Part shown: positions 18,373 through 26,403 of the stretch, one piece after another
Position numbering within the stretch: the first letter of the stretch is position 1
Layout of the letters: each line of letters begins with the position of its first letter
Assembly (NCBI RefSeq): GCF_001425305.1
Contig: NZ_LMEE01000002.1
Coordinates: forward strand, 127,284 to 191,283
Direction of reading: 5' to 3'
Length of the DNA: 64,000 nucleotides
Source: Phenylobacterium sp. Root1290
GTDB lineage: Bacteria > Pseudomonadota > Alphaproteobacteria > Caulobacterales > Caulobacteraceae
Translations under genes and position numbers: made by a program
The notes under the pieces: generated by a model
What the model was told of the DNA's origin: nothing
The model's input: only the letters and a program-made list of their open reading frames with translations
Database searches by the model: none

Positions 18373-19458
18373 TCAACGATCCATCAATCCGGAGACCGGC
18401 GTCTCCAGTTCGACCTCCACGCCGCCTGGCCGATAGCGCCGGGCGACGGTCCCCTCGGGCGAAAGCCCCAGGTCGATCAGGCGGCTGCCAAAGCCGCTGG
18501 CGGTCGGGGGGCGCACGGGCGGCCCGCCGCTCTCGCGCCAAAGCAGGCGAAACGTCTCGGCGTCCACGGACCAGTCAAGATCGACCCGCCCCTCCGGCGT
18601 CGACAGCGCGCCGTACTTCGCCGCATTGGTCGCAAGTTCGTGCAGCACTAGCGACAGGGCCATGGTGGTGCGCGGGCCGATCTTGAGGTTCGGGCCCGTC
18701 AGATGAAACTGCCCCAGGCTGGCCAAGGGCGCGAGCGTACCCTCCATCACGCCGCGCAAATCCACCGCGGACCAGTTTCGCCGGAACAGCGCGTCATGGG
18801 CGTGGCTCATGCTGACCACGCGATCGAGGAACTCTTCGACCAGGCCCCGCTCGGCGACCTCCTTTAAGGATTGGGCTGCGACCGCCTGAACCGTGGCCAT
18901 GGTGTTCTTCAACCGATGGCCCATCTCCTGGGCCAGTGTGTCCATGTCGGCGTGCGCCCGGACCGTCTCGGTGGTCTCGATCACCGTGTCCATGATCCCG
19001 CCGATGGAGCCGTCAGCGAGCCTCAACGGGCTATAGCAGAAGGTGAACCAGGCCTGCTCCGGTTGGCCCGCGCGGTTGATGGTCAGGGGATAGTCTTCAA
19101 TGAAGGTGGCCTCGCCTGCATAGGCCCGCCGGGCGATCGGCCTGATCTCGTCCCACACCTCGGACCAGACCTCGGCGAAGGATCGCCCCAGCGCCTCATG
19201 CTTCTCCCCCAGGATCGGCAGGAACGCGTCGTTGTAGATGACGATCATGTCCGGTCCCCAGACCACGGCGGCGGGAAAACGCGATTCGAGAATGAAGTTC
19301 ACCAGGGTCTTGAGTTCGACAGGCCAGGCCGCGACGGGTCCCAGCGGCGTCGTCTCCCAATCGAACGCGCGCACCAAGTGGGCCATGCGACCCTCGGCGA
19401 ACACGAAGGTCGCCGGCGGCGGCTCCTCACTGGGCCAGTGCATTCGACCCGATCCCAT
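18373..19458 (-). CDS. HWE-family sensor histidine kinase with PAS domain
   Basis: About 361 residues from ATG 19458. An ATG at 19530 would add 24 residues but leave only 33 nt before the divergent gene. A PAS-like sensor domain covers roughly residues 25-160 (WETTPLGPVAAWPVELKTLV, IVIYNDAFLPILGEKHEALG). The kinase core is of the HWE/HisKA_2 type: EMGHRLKNTMATVQAVAAQS with the phosphoacceptor His, then VLHELATNAAKYGALS (N box) and WRESGGPPV (the Trp-x-Glu signature of HWE). There is no transmembrane segment, so it is cytosolic, possibly a light or redox sensor. It is the first gene of a minus-strand run with dnaG and rpoD. Confidence 0.88.
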   Translation of the reverse strand: MGSGRMHWPSEEPPPATFVFAEGRMAHLVRAFDWETTPLGPVAAWPVELKTLVNFILESRFPAAVVWGPDMIVIYNDAFLPILGEKHEALGRSFAEVWSEVWDEIRPIARRAYAGEATFIEDYPLTINRAGQPEQAWFTFCYSPLRLADGSIGGIMDTVIETTETVRAHADMDTLAQEMGHRLKNTMATVQAVAAQSLKEVAERGLVEEFLDRVVSMSHAHDALFRRNWSAVDLRGVMEGTLAPLASLGQFHLTGPNLKIGPRTTMALSLVLHELATNAAKYGALSTPEGRVDLDWSVDAETFRLLWRESGGPPVRPPTASGFGSRLIDLGLSPEGTVARRYRPGGVEVELETPVSGLMDR

Positions 19459-19563
19459 CCAAAGGCGACGGCCGGCCGTGGTTTGCGACTGAAGCGACTT
19501 TACGCTCGTGCGGTTACCTCGTACCGGCATAGGCTCAAGTCTTTCAATCAGCAGAGGTTCCCG

Positions 19564-20502
19564 ATGGCTTCCGGTCTTGTCGCGCTGCTGGACGATGTCG
19601 CGGGCATAGCCAAGATCGCGGCTGCGTCGCTGGACGACGTGACCGCTGCGGCCGGCAAGGCGGGCGCGAAGGCCGTCGGGGTCGTGGTGGACGACACCGC
19701 GGTGACCCCCGGCTATGCAATGGGCTTCACCCCCGATCGTGAACTGCCGATCGTGCTGCGCATCGCGATCGGATCGCTGCGCAACAAGCTGTTGTTCCTG
19801 CTGCCCGGCGCGCTGCTGCTCAGCGCCTTTGCGCCGTGGGCGGTGACGCCGCTGCTGATGCTGGGCGGCGCCTATCTCTGCTTAGAGGCCACCGAGAAGA
19901 TCATCGAGGCGTTCAGCGGCCACGACGAGAGCGACGAGCCCGAGGAACTGGCCCTGTCGGGCAAGGACCTGGAGAACCAGAAAGTCAGCGGCGCGATCCG
20001 CACGGACTTCATTCTATCGGCCGAGATCATGGCCATCGCCCTCGCCGACGTCTCCGACCGGCCCCTCGCCATCCAGGCCGGCGCCCTGCTGCTGGTCGGC
20101 GTGGCCATCACCCTCGTTGTCTATGGCGTGGTCGGCCTGATCGTGAAGATGGACGACATCGGCCTGCACATGGCCAAGGGCAAGACGCGGTCCGGCAAGG
20201 CCCTGGGCCGCGGCCTGGTCAAGGGCATGCCGGTAGTGATGAGCTGGCTGACCGTCGTCGGCACCGCCGCCATGCTGTGGGTCGGCGGCGGCATCATCGT
20301 CCACGGGCTGGAGCACTTCCACTTCACGCCGATCCCAGTCTGGGTCGAGGGCGCCTCGCACTGGGCCGGCCAGGTTCCGGCGATCGGTCCGGTGACCGGC
20401 TGGCTGACCTTCGCCGTCGGTTCGGCGGTGGTCGGCTTCGTCATCGGCGCGATCATCGCCGCGGTCATGCACTTCCTGCCCAAGCGCAAGGCCGCGCACT
20501 AG
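19564..20502 (+). CDS. DUF808 (YedI-like) inner-membrane protein
   Basis: 312 residues from ATG 19564 with AGAGG upstream. The N-terminus has the DUF808 signature MASGLVALLDDVAGIAKIAA and SLDDVTAAAGKAGAKAVGVV, followed by VDDTAVTPGYAMGF. Several membrane helices follow: about 70-110, 175-205, 220-245 and 270-300. Function of the family is not established. It is divergent from the HWE kinase and ends in a 4-nt CTAG overlap with the ECF41 sigma gene. Confidence 0.9.
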   Translation: MASGLVALLDDVAGIAKIAAASLDDVTAAAGKAGAKAVGVVVDDTAVTPGYAMGFTPDRELPIVLRIAIGSLRNKLLFLLPGALLLSAFAPWAVTPLLMLGGAYLCLEATEKIIEAFSGHDESDEPEELALSGKDLENQKVSGAIRTDFILSAEIMAIALADVSDRPLAIQAGALLLVGVAITLVVYGVVGLIVKMDDIGLHMAKGKTRSGKALGRGLVKGMPVVMSWLTVVGTAAMLWVGGGIIVHGLEHFHFTPIPVWVEGASHWAGQVPAIGPVTGWLTFAVGSAVVGFVIGAIIAAVMHFLPKRKAAH

Positions 20503-21368
20503 ACGCTCGGCAGGCGCGCCAGCTTGTCGGGATTGCGGACCAGGTAGATCGCCGCCAGCTTGCCGTCCTCGCCGGGCTGGAAGGCGACGGTCATCGGGCC
20601 GTCCTCGCGCTCCATGATCACGCCGGGATAGCCGTTGATCCGCACCGCGCGGAAGCTGAGCGGCCAGAGCGGGGAGTAGCCCGACCGCCACGCGATGCCT
20701 TCCAGCAGTCGGATGATGTCGTCTCGCCCGGTCATCGGCCGAAGCGCCGCCGTGCGCTTGCCGCCCCCGTCGGAGATCAGCACCGCGTCCTCGGCGAGCA
20801 CCGAGGACAGGGCCTTCATGTCGCCCTGGGCGGCGGCGGCCATGAAGGCGGCGGCGAGCTTGGCCGCGTCCTCCTGGCTGACCGTGAAGCGCGGGCGGTT
20901 GTCCTTCACGTGGGTGCGGGCCCGGGCGGCCAGCTGCCGCACCGCGGCCTCGTTGCGGCCCAGGGTCTCGGCGACCGAGGCGTAGTCCTCGTCGAACACG
21001 TCGTGCAGCAGGAAGACGGCGCGCTCCAGCGGCGAGAGCCGCTCCAGCGCCAGCAGGAAGGCGACCGAGACGTCCTCGGCCCGCTCGACCGGATCGACGG
21101 TCAGTTCCTCGATCAACGGCTCGGGCAGCCAGGGGCCGCGATAGGCCTCGCGCTGGGCCTTGGCCGAGCGCAGGCGGTCGATGCAGAGCCGGCTGGTCAC
21201 GCGCACCAGCCAGCCGGCGGGGTCGAGGATCTCGTCTTCGGAGCGGGTCCAGCGCAGCCAGGCGTCCTGAACCACGTCCTCGGCCTCCGCGACCGAGCCC
21301 AGCATGCGGTAGGCCAGGCGCAGCAGCCGCGGGCGCTGGGCTTCGAAGATGTCGATGTCTGCGGCCAT
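20499..21368 (-). CDS. ECF41-type RNA polymerase sigma factor with C-terminal SnoaL-like domain
   Basis: 289 residues from ATG 21368. Region 2 is AYRMLGSVAEAEDVVQDAWLRW and region 4 is LSPLERAVFLLHDVFDEDYA plus a helix-turn-helix. The ECF41 hallmarks are visible: WLPEPL in the linker, DGGGKRTAA and NGYPGVIM in the C-terminal NTF2/SnoaL-like extension (about 185-289). That extension regulates the sigma factor in place of a separate anti-sigma factor (family knowledge). It is the last gene of a run with a carboxymuconolactone-decarboxylase-like protein (11-nt gap), the usual ECF41 partner, and a small membrane protein. Confidence 0.92.
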   Translation of the reverse strand: MAADIDIFEAQRPRLLRLAYRMLGSVAEAEDVVQDAWLRWTRSEDEILDPAGWLVRVTSRLCIDRLRSAKAQREAYRGPWLPEPLIEELTVDPVERAEDVSVAFLLALERLSPLERAVFLLHDVFDEDYASVAETLGRNEAAVRQLAARARTHVKDNRPRFTVSQEDAAKLAAAFMAAAAQGDMKALSSVLAEDAVLISDGGGKRTAALRPMTGRDDIIRLLEGIAWRSGYSPLWPLSFRAVRINGYPGVIMEREDGPMTVAFQPGEDGKLAAIYLVRNPDKLARLPSV

Positions 21369-21379
21369 GATCGCGAACC

Positions 21380-21931
21380 CTACGCCGCCAGCGGCGCGTG
21401 GGCCACGGGGGCGGCGACGCCGTCCACGACCACCCTGGAACAGGCCTTGCCGTAGCCCAGCGCATATTTCAGCGTCGGGTACATGCGCGAACTGGTGAGC
21501 GCCAGGCTGAGCGCCACCAGGCCCTTCTCGCCCCAGCGGCCGACCACCTCGTCGCGCAGCGGGTCGGCGGCGGCCATGTCGCGCGCCAGGCTGGCGCGGG
21601 CGAAGCGCCAGGCGAGCGCGGCGTCCGGCCCCATCGCCGCCTCGTCGCCCGCCAGGATCGCGCGCAGGATCTGCGGCGCGACGCCTTCGGCGGCGGCCAT
21701 GTCGGCGACGATCTGGGTGCACGGGCCGCAGTCCTCGGCCAGGGTTCCGACCAGCTTGGCGGCGGCGATCGCCGCGGCAGGCGCGGCCTTGGCGTCGGCC
21801 ATGGAGCTGACCAGCCCGAAGCGGAGCAGGCTGGCCGGGCTGGCGGCCAGGACATGGCGCATGTAGCTGGCGTCATAGCCCCATTGGCGTTCCATCTTGC
21901 CGATCTGGCGGGCGAGCAGGGCTTTCAGCAT
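21380..21931 (-). CDS. AhpD/carboxymuconolactone-decarboxylase-like protein
   Basis: 183 residues, all helical. The conserved redox-type motif ED-C-G-P-C-TQIV (CxxC) is at about residue 67-72, followed by ADMAAAEGVAPQILRAIL. These fit the AhpD-like alkylhydroperoxidase fold of the CMD superfamily. A peroxidase or decarboxylase activity is not proven, but the CxxC favours a redox role. It precedes the ECF41 sigma gene by 11 nt and follows a small membrane protein by 12 nt. ECF41 sigma factors are typically linked to such proteins and often control them. Confidence 0.82.
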   Translation of the reverse strand: MLKALLARQIGKMERQWGYDASYMRHVLAASPASLLRFGLVSSMADAKAAPAAAIAAAKLVGTLAEDCGPCTQIVADMAAAEGVAPQILRAILAGDEAAMGPDAALAWRFARASLARDMAAADPLRDEVVGRWGEKGLVALSLALTSSRMYPTLKYALGYGKACSRVVVDGVAAPVAHAPLAA

Positions 21932-21943
21932 GAGGCGGTCCTT

Positions 21944-22321
21944 TCAGACGGGGCGGCGGAAGACGGCGATGGCGGCGGCGATCAGGGCCGGCGCATAGAC
22001 GCCCGGCAGGTCGCGTATGAGGTTGGCGACCGGGTCCGACGAACAGCTGGCGTCGAAGACGTGGATGCCCGCATGCAGCGTCAGGAAGGTCGCGCCGGCT
22101 GCGAGCGCGGGCCAGCCCTGCGCCGGACGCCATGCGAACCAGGCCAGGCCTGCGGCCACGACCAGGTAGGCCGCGCCGATGTCGCGCACGAAGTGGGGAT
22201 TATAGGGGCCCGTGGCGATCACGCCGGGGACGGCGTTGTACCACCAGAACGACCCGAACAGCATGGCTAGGGCGTTGAGCCCCAGCAGCACGGCGAGAGC
22301 GCCAGCCAGGATGCGCGACAT
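21944..22321 (-). CDS. small four-helix membrane protein of the ECF41 operon
   Basis: 125 residues from ATG 22321; a second ATG at 22339 would add six residues. Four hydrophobic stretches (about 6-26, 43-62, 67-90 and 100-119), with charged loops between, look like the DoxX/DUF4345-like small membrane proteins. HFVRDIGAAYLVVAAGLAWF is the clearest segment. It is the first gene of the three-gene ECF41 run, so the operon promoter should lie in 22322-22392. Function unknown. Confidence 0.7.
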   Translation of the reverse strand: MSRILAGALAVLLGLNALAMLFGSFWWYNAVPGVIATGPYNPHFVRDIGAAYLVVAAGLAWFAWRPAQGWPALAAGATFLTLHAGIHVFDASCSSDPVANLIRDLPGVYAPALIAAAIAVFRRPV

Positions 22322-22392
22322 GTGATTTCTCCGAACCATCGCAGACAGGACGGTTTGGAGGCGGCGGCTGTGACATGCCGCGCAGAAAATCG

Positions 22393-23088
22393 TCAGCCGA
22401 GCGTGGCGATCCAGGCCGGCAGGTCACGGATGCTGGCCAGCTCGGCGAAGCGTGCGTGGCCCTCGGGCGCGTCGGCCATCTCATGCGCCCAGATCAGCGG
22501 ATAGGGCACGTAGGCGCCGTAGGCCCCAGCCTCGATGGCCGGCAGAATGTCCGAACGCATCGAGTTGCCGCACATCACCGCCTCCTCCGCGCCGGTGCCG
22601 TGGCGGGCGAAGACGCGCGCATAGGTCGAGGCGTCCTTCTCGCTGACGATCTCGACGGCTGCGAACAGGTCGCCGAGGCCGGAAGCCGCCAGCTTCTGCT
22701 CCTGGTGCAGCAGATCGCCCTTGGTGATCAGGACCAGGCGGTAGTGCTTGGAGAGCTCGGCCAGGGTGTCGTCGACGCCGGGCAGCGGTTCGACCGGCTC
22801 GCTCAGCATCTCGCGGCCGGCCGCCAGGATTTCGCGGATGACGTGGCCGGGCGGCTCGCCGCCGGTCATCTCCATCGCGGTCTCGATCATCGAGAGCGTG
22901 AAGCCCTTCACACCGTAGCCATAGAGCCGCAGGTTGCGCTTCTCCACCTCGGCCAGACGTTTCTCCAGCGTCGCCTTGTCGGTGACGTCGGACAGCAGTT
23001 CGCTGAACCGATCATGGGTCAGGCGGAAGATGGTCTCGTTGTGCCAGAGCGTGTCGTCGGCATCGAGGCCGACCGTCGTAATCGTCAC
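22393..23088 (-). CDS. HAD-superfamily hydrolase (phosphatase-type)
   Basis: 231 residues. Motif I is LDADDTLWHNE, with the nucleophilic Asp and the +2 Asp. Motif II/III is LVLITKGDLLHQEQKLAASG with Thr and Lys, and motif IV is VMCGNSMRSDILPAIEAGAY. A helical cap (about 25-90) sits between motifs I and II, as in the C1-cap group. The family includes small-molecule phosphatases such as phosphoglycolate phosphatase, and the substrate here is not apparent. The gene is divergent from the PAS-HisKA-REC gene. Confidence 0.88.
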   Translation of the reverse strand: MTITTVGLDADDTLWHNETIFRLTHDRFSELLSDVTDKATLEKRLAEVEKRNLRLYGYGVKGFTLSMIETAMEMTGGEPPGHVIREILAAGREMLSEPVEPLPGVDDTLAELSKHYRLVLITKGDLLHQEQKLAASGLGDLFAAVEIVSEKDASTYARVFARHGTGAEEAVMCGNSMRSDILPAIEAGAYGAYVPYPLIWAHEMADAPEGHARFAELASIRDLPAWIATLG

Positions 23089-23182
23089 TTGCGCGCCTCT
23101 TGCGCTGGAGGAGGCGCGCCATCTAGCAGACCTGCGCCGGTTGGCGAAGACGGCGGACGACGAGGCGTGAAAAACGCCGGCT

Positions 23183-23195
23183 GTGCTGTCAGCAC
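23183..23195. repeat. 13-nt perfect palindrome in a divergent intergenic region
   Basis: GTGCTG-T-CAGCAC, two 6-nt arms around one base, lies in the 276-nt region (23089-23364) between the HAD hydrolase gene and the divergent PAS-HisKA-REC gene. It could be a dimeric regulator site. Nothing else in this region is supported. Confidence 0.3.
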
Positions 23196-23364
23196 GACCG
23201 CCGCCCCCGCCGCCGCCGAATTAAGCCTATGCCGCAGGCGGATGCGCACGCGGCGCCCAATTGATAGGCGCCGGACAAGTTTCACACGCTGGACGCGAAG
23301 TCGGCAGGAACCCTTCAAGCCCCGCCGGGCCATCAGATGTCGAACTGTTTCGTTGGGGTGGCGG

Positions 23365-24498
23365 ATGCCGAAGGCGGGTCTTCGGGATTGGGTCGGACAG
23401 CTCGCGCGTGGCCTTCGTCGCCTGCGCGGAGGGCGCGCCCTCGCCCACGCCCAGGCGCAGGCGGACGTCGCCGGCCAGCGGCTGCGCGAGGCGCTGGACC
23501 TTCTTCCCGAAGGCATCGTGTTCCTGGACGCCGAGGGGCGCTACCTGCTCTGGAACAAGCGCTACGCCGAGATCTACCACCGCTCGGCCGACCTATTTTC
23601 CTCACAGGTCACCCTGGCCGACACCCTGCGCACCGGCGTGCGGCGCGGCGACTATCCCGACGCCATCGGCCGCGAGGAAGAGTGGCTGGCCGCGCGGCTG
23701 GACAAGCTGAAGAACCCGACCGGCGAACGGCACGAACAGCGGCTGGCCGACGGCCGATGGCTGATGATCGAGGAACGCCGCACCGGCGACGGCGGCGTCA
23801 TCGGCCTGCGCGTCGACATCACCGAGATGAAGCGCCAGGCCGCCGCCCTGGAGGACGCCCTGCACCGGGCCGAGGTCGCCAGCCGCGCCAAGACCGAGTT
23901 CGTCGCCGACATGAGCCACGAACTGCGCACGCCGCTGAACGGCGTCGTCGGACTGATCGGGGCGCTGGAACGCACGAAGTTGTCGGCCGAGCAACGCGGG
24001 CTGGTCGCCGACATCCAGGACTCCGCCCGCCAACTCGACCGGCTGGTCGCCGGGCTGCTGGACTACGGAGACGCCGCGCACGAGGCCGACGCCGCCCATC
24101 AGCCGATCCAGGACGGCGAGGCCCCGCCCCTGCGCATCCTCGCGGCCGACGACAACCCGACCAACCGCAAGGTGCTGGAGCTGATGCTCGGCGCAGCCGG
24201 GGCCGAGGTGACCAGCGTCGAGAACGGCGAAGAGGCGGTGGAGGCCTGGCGGCGCGGCGGCTTCGACCTGGTGCTGATGGACCTGCGCATGCCGGTGATG
24301 GACGGCCTGACCGCGATCCGCGCGATCCGCAAGGCCGAGGGCGCCGGCCTGCCGCGCGCGCCGATCATCGTGATCAGCGCCAACACCTCGCCCGACGACC
24401 TGAAGTCCTCCACCGAGGCCGGCGCCGACCGCCACATCGGCAAGCCGGTCAGGGCCGAGGCGTTGTTCGAGGCGATCTCGGGCGTGCTGGCCGACTGA
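23365..24498 (+). CDS. PAS-HisKA-REC protein lacking a kinase ATPase domain
   Basis: 377 residues from ATG 23365 (GGGG upstream). A PAS domain (about 40-155) is followed by a coiled coil and a HisKA dimerisation domain with His185 in MSHELRTPLNGVVGLIGALE, ending near LLDYGDA at 230-236. A receiver domain begins at about 257 and is complete: Asp262/263, phosphoacceptor Asp306 in LVLMDLRMP, Ser338 and Lys360. The usual HATPase_c domain (N, G1, F and G2 boxes, about 110-150 residues) is absent: only some 20 residues separate the HisKA and REC domains. The protein cannot autophosphorylate by itself as read. It may act as a phosphotransfer or docking module. Confidence 0.85.
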   Translation: MPKAGLRDWVGQLARGLRRLRGGRALAHAQAQADVAGQRLREALDLLPEGIVFLDAEGRYLLWNKRYAEIYHRSADLFSSQVTLADTLRTGVRRGDYPDAIGREEEWLAARLDKLKNPTGERHEQRLADGRWLMIEERRTGDGGVIGLRVDITEMKRQAAALEDALHRAEVASRAKTEFVADMSHELRTPLNGVVGLIGALERTKLSAEQRGLVADIQDSARQLDRLVAGLLDYGDAAHEADAAHQPIQDGEAPPLRILAADDNPTNRKVLELMLGAAGAEVTSVENGEEAVEAWRRGGFDLVLMDLRMPVMDGLTAIRAIRKAEGAGLPRAPIIVISANTSPDDLKSSTEAGADRHIGKPVRAEALFEAISGVLAD

Positions 24499-24537
24499 GC
24501 GCCGCCGTTCCTGCGGCCAGAATCCCTCCGCGCCGCA

Positions 24538-24566
24538 TTGACCCGGCCTCCGGTAGTCATTAGGTA
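24538..24566 (+). promoter_or_regulatory. candidate carA promoter
   Basis: TTGACC at 24538-24543 is followed after 17 nt by TAGGTA at 24561-24566. The -35 resembles the alphaproteobacterial housekeeping TTGAC, while the -10 is weak. Transcription would start near 24573, upstream of the terminator-like hairpin in the carA leader. Confidence 0.3.
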
Positions 24567-24602
24567 GCCGCCGTTTGCCGAACAAGCGGACGAGTCAAGG
24601 AA

Positions 24603-24632
24603 CGGGCGGGGTTCACCCCGGCCCGCCTTTTT
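24603..24632 (+). terminator. intrinsic-terminator-like hairpin in the carA leader
   Basis: CGGGC-GGGG / CCCC-G-GCCCG forms a 9-bp stem with a single bulged G around a TTCA loop, followed by CC and TTTTT at 24628-24632. It sits 32 nt before the carA ATG and about 105 nt after the PAS-HisKA-REC stop. It may end the upstream transcript or act as an attenuator for carA. Confidence 0.55.
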
Positions 24633-24664
24633 GCGAGCATGCACACTCTGATGGAGACGCCGAG

Positions 24665-25834
24665 ATGACTGTAGAACTTCTCCAAGGTGTGACGGGCGTT
24701 CTGGTCCTGGCGAACGGGACCGTCCTGCAAGGCATCGGCGTCGGCGCGACCGGCGATGCGGTCGGCGAGGTGTGCTTCAACACCGCCATGACCGGCTATC
24801 AGGAGATCCTGACCGACCCGTCCTACATGTCGCAGATCGTCGCCTTCACCTTCCCGCACATGGGCAATGTCGGCGTGAACGTCGAGGATATCGAGCAGAT
24901 GTCCGGTTCCGCCGAGACCGCGGCCCGCGGCGCGATCTTCCGCGACGTGCCGACCGCGCCGGCCAACTGGCGCGCCGACGGCGACCTGGACACCTGGATG
25001 AAGCGCCGCGGCGTCATCGGCCTGGCCGGCGTCGACACCCGCGCCCTCACCCGCTCGATCCGCGAGAACGGCATGCCGCACGGCGTCATCGCCCACTCGC
25101 CGACCGGCGAATTCGACATTCCCGCGCTGCTGGAAAAGGCCAAGGCCTGGGCCGGCCTCGAGGGCCTGGACCTGGCCAAGGACGCCTCGTGCCTGCAGCC
25201 GTTCGTCTATGACGAGGGGCTGTGGACCTGGCCGGAAGGCTACGCCAAGGCCGGCGAGCCGAAGTACGAAGTCGTGGTCCTGGACTACGGTGTGAAGCGC
25301 AACATCCTGCGCGCCCTCACCTCGATCGGCGCCCGCGTCACCGTGGTGCCGGCCAAGACCACCGCCGAGGAAGTCCTGGCCCGCAAGCCCGACGGCGTGC
25401 TGCTGTCGAACGGCCCGGGCGACCCCGCCGCGACCGGCGACTATGCGGTTCCGGAGATCAAGAAGCTGGTCGAGAGCGGCGTGCCGGTGTTCGGCATCTG
25501 CCTGGGCCACCAGATGATGGCCCGCGCCCTGGGCGCCACCACCGTGAAGATGGAACAGGGCCACCACGGCGCGAACCACCCGGTGAAGGACATCACCACC
25601 GGCAAGGTGGAGATCGTCTCGATGAACCACGGCTTCACGGTCGACCGCGACAGCCTGCCCGAGCCGGTGGTCGAGACCCACGTCTCGCTGTTCGACGGCA
25701 CCAACGCCGGCATCGCCCTGAAGGACAAGCCGGTGTTCAGCGTCCAGCACCACCCGGAAGCCTCGCCCGGTCCGACGGACTCGCTCTACCTGTTCGAGCG
25801 CTTCGCCGGTTACATGGACCAGGCCAAGAAGTAG
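24665..25834 (+). CDS. carA: carbamoyl-phosphate synthase small (glutaminase) subunit
   Basis: 389 residues from ATG 24665; an upstream in-frame TTG adds nothing CarA-like. The N-terminal CPSase small-chain domain (about 8-150) shows [20 protein letters not shown] and is followed by a class I glutamine amidotransferase domain. The nucleophile Cys is in [16 protein letters not shown] and the His-Glu pair in HHPEASPGP. It supplies ammonia from glutamine to CarB for carbamoyl phosphate, the precursor of arginine and pyrimidines. carB is 3 kb downstream, not adjacent. A terminator-like hairpin precedes it and a perfect one follows. Confidence 0.97.
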   Translation: MTVELLQGVTGVLVLANGTVLQGIGVGATGDAVGEVCFNTAMTGYQEILTDPSYMSQIVAFTFPHMGNVGVNVEDIEQMSGSAETAARGAIFRDVPTAPANWRADGDLDTWMKRRGVIGLAGVDTRALTRSIRENGMPHGVIAHSPTGEFDIPALLEKAKAWAGLEGLDLAKDASCLQPFVYDEGLWTWPEGYAKAGEPKYEVVVLDYGVKRNILRALTSIGARVTVVPAKTTAEEVLARKPDGVLLSNGPGDPAATGDYAVPEIKKLVESGVPVFGICLGHQMMARALGATTVKMEQGHHGANHPVKDITTGKVEIVSMNHGFTVDRDSLPEPVVETHVSLFDGTNAGIALKDKPVFSVQHHPEASPGPTDSLYLFERFAGYMDQAKK

Positions 25835-25836
25835 TC

Positions 25837-25866
25837 AAAAGGCCGGCGCCCAGCGCCGGCCTTTTT
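25837..25866. terminator. bidirectional intrinsic terminator after carA
   Basis: AAAA, then a perfect 9-bp GGCCGGCGC / GCGCCGGCC stem with loop CCA, then TTTTT. The A-run on one side and the T-run on the other allow termination of carA and of the facing YbjN gene. Confidence 0.9.
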
Positions 25867-25870
25867 CGTT

Positions 25871-26338
25871 CTACCAGCCGATATGCGCCTTGATGTCGGG
25901 CAGGAAGCTCAGCCAGACGCCGAAGTCGTCATCGAGCGCCGCACGCGTGCCGCCCGGGCTGACATTGATGTCGTAGGTGAACCAGGGATCGCCCTCGTCG
26001 TCGATGTAGCAGTCGACGTAGCGCTTCTCCGAGTTCCAGGCGTTGGCCTTGTCGGCCGTCATCTTCACGTCGAGGTCGAACGCGGCCACGAGTTGGACGG
26101 ACGCGCAGCGGTCCTTGCGGCAGTCGTTGGGATAGACCTCGAAACTCACCCCGTCGGACGAGCTGCGGATGTATTCGCCGCTGTCGCCCTTCTCGATCTC
26201 GGCCTTGTAGCCGCTCTCCATGAGCCAGCTCTGGATCTCCTTGACCGTCATGCCGTCCTTATGCGGCTCGGCGGCGAGCGCGCTGTTGGCGGACAGGGAC
26301 AGAACCGCGAGCGTCGCGGCGAGCAGGCAGGACTTCAT
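25871..26338 (-). CDS. exported YbjN-like protein
   Basis: 155 residues from ATG 26338. A Sec signal peptide (1-23, SALAAE) is followed by a YbjN-type domain of the type-III-secretion-chaperone-like fold: MTVKEIQSWLMESGYKAEIE and KRYVDCYIDDEGDPWFTYDI. YbjN proteins in E. coli affect motility and stress responses, but no clear activity is known. Exported versions like this occur widely in alphaproteobacteria. It shares a bidirectional terminator with carA. Confidence 0.78.
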   Translation of the reverse strand: MKSCLLAATLAVLSLSANSALAAEPHKDGMTVKEIQSWLMESGYKAEIEKGDSGEYIRSSSDGVSFEVYPNDCRKDRCASVQLVAAFDLDVKMTADKANAWNSEKRYVDCYIDDEGDPWFTYDINVSPGGTRAALDDDFGVWLSFLPDIKAHIGW

Positions 26339-26403
26339 CAGGCACCTCACAACCAGGCCGCGAAGCTACGGCGGTTCGGGCGCCCCGCGCCAGGGATCGC
26401 TCG

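Noticed and set aside
18871-19563. Upstream extension of the DUF808 frame
   Set aside because: Antisense to the HWE kinase. The DUF808 signature begins at 19564.
22375-23364. Upstream in-frame extension of the PAS-HisKA-REC gene
   Set aside because: The extension lies opposite the HAD hydrolase gene and encodes nothing recognisable. ATG 23365 has a better upstream signal.
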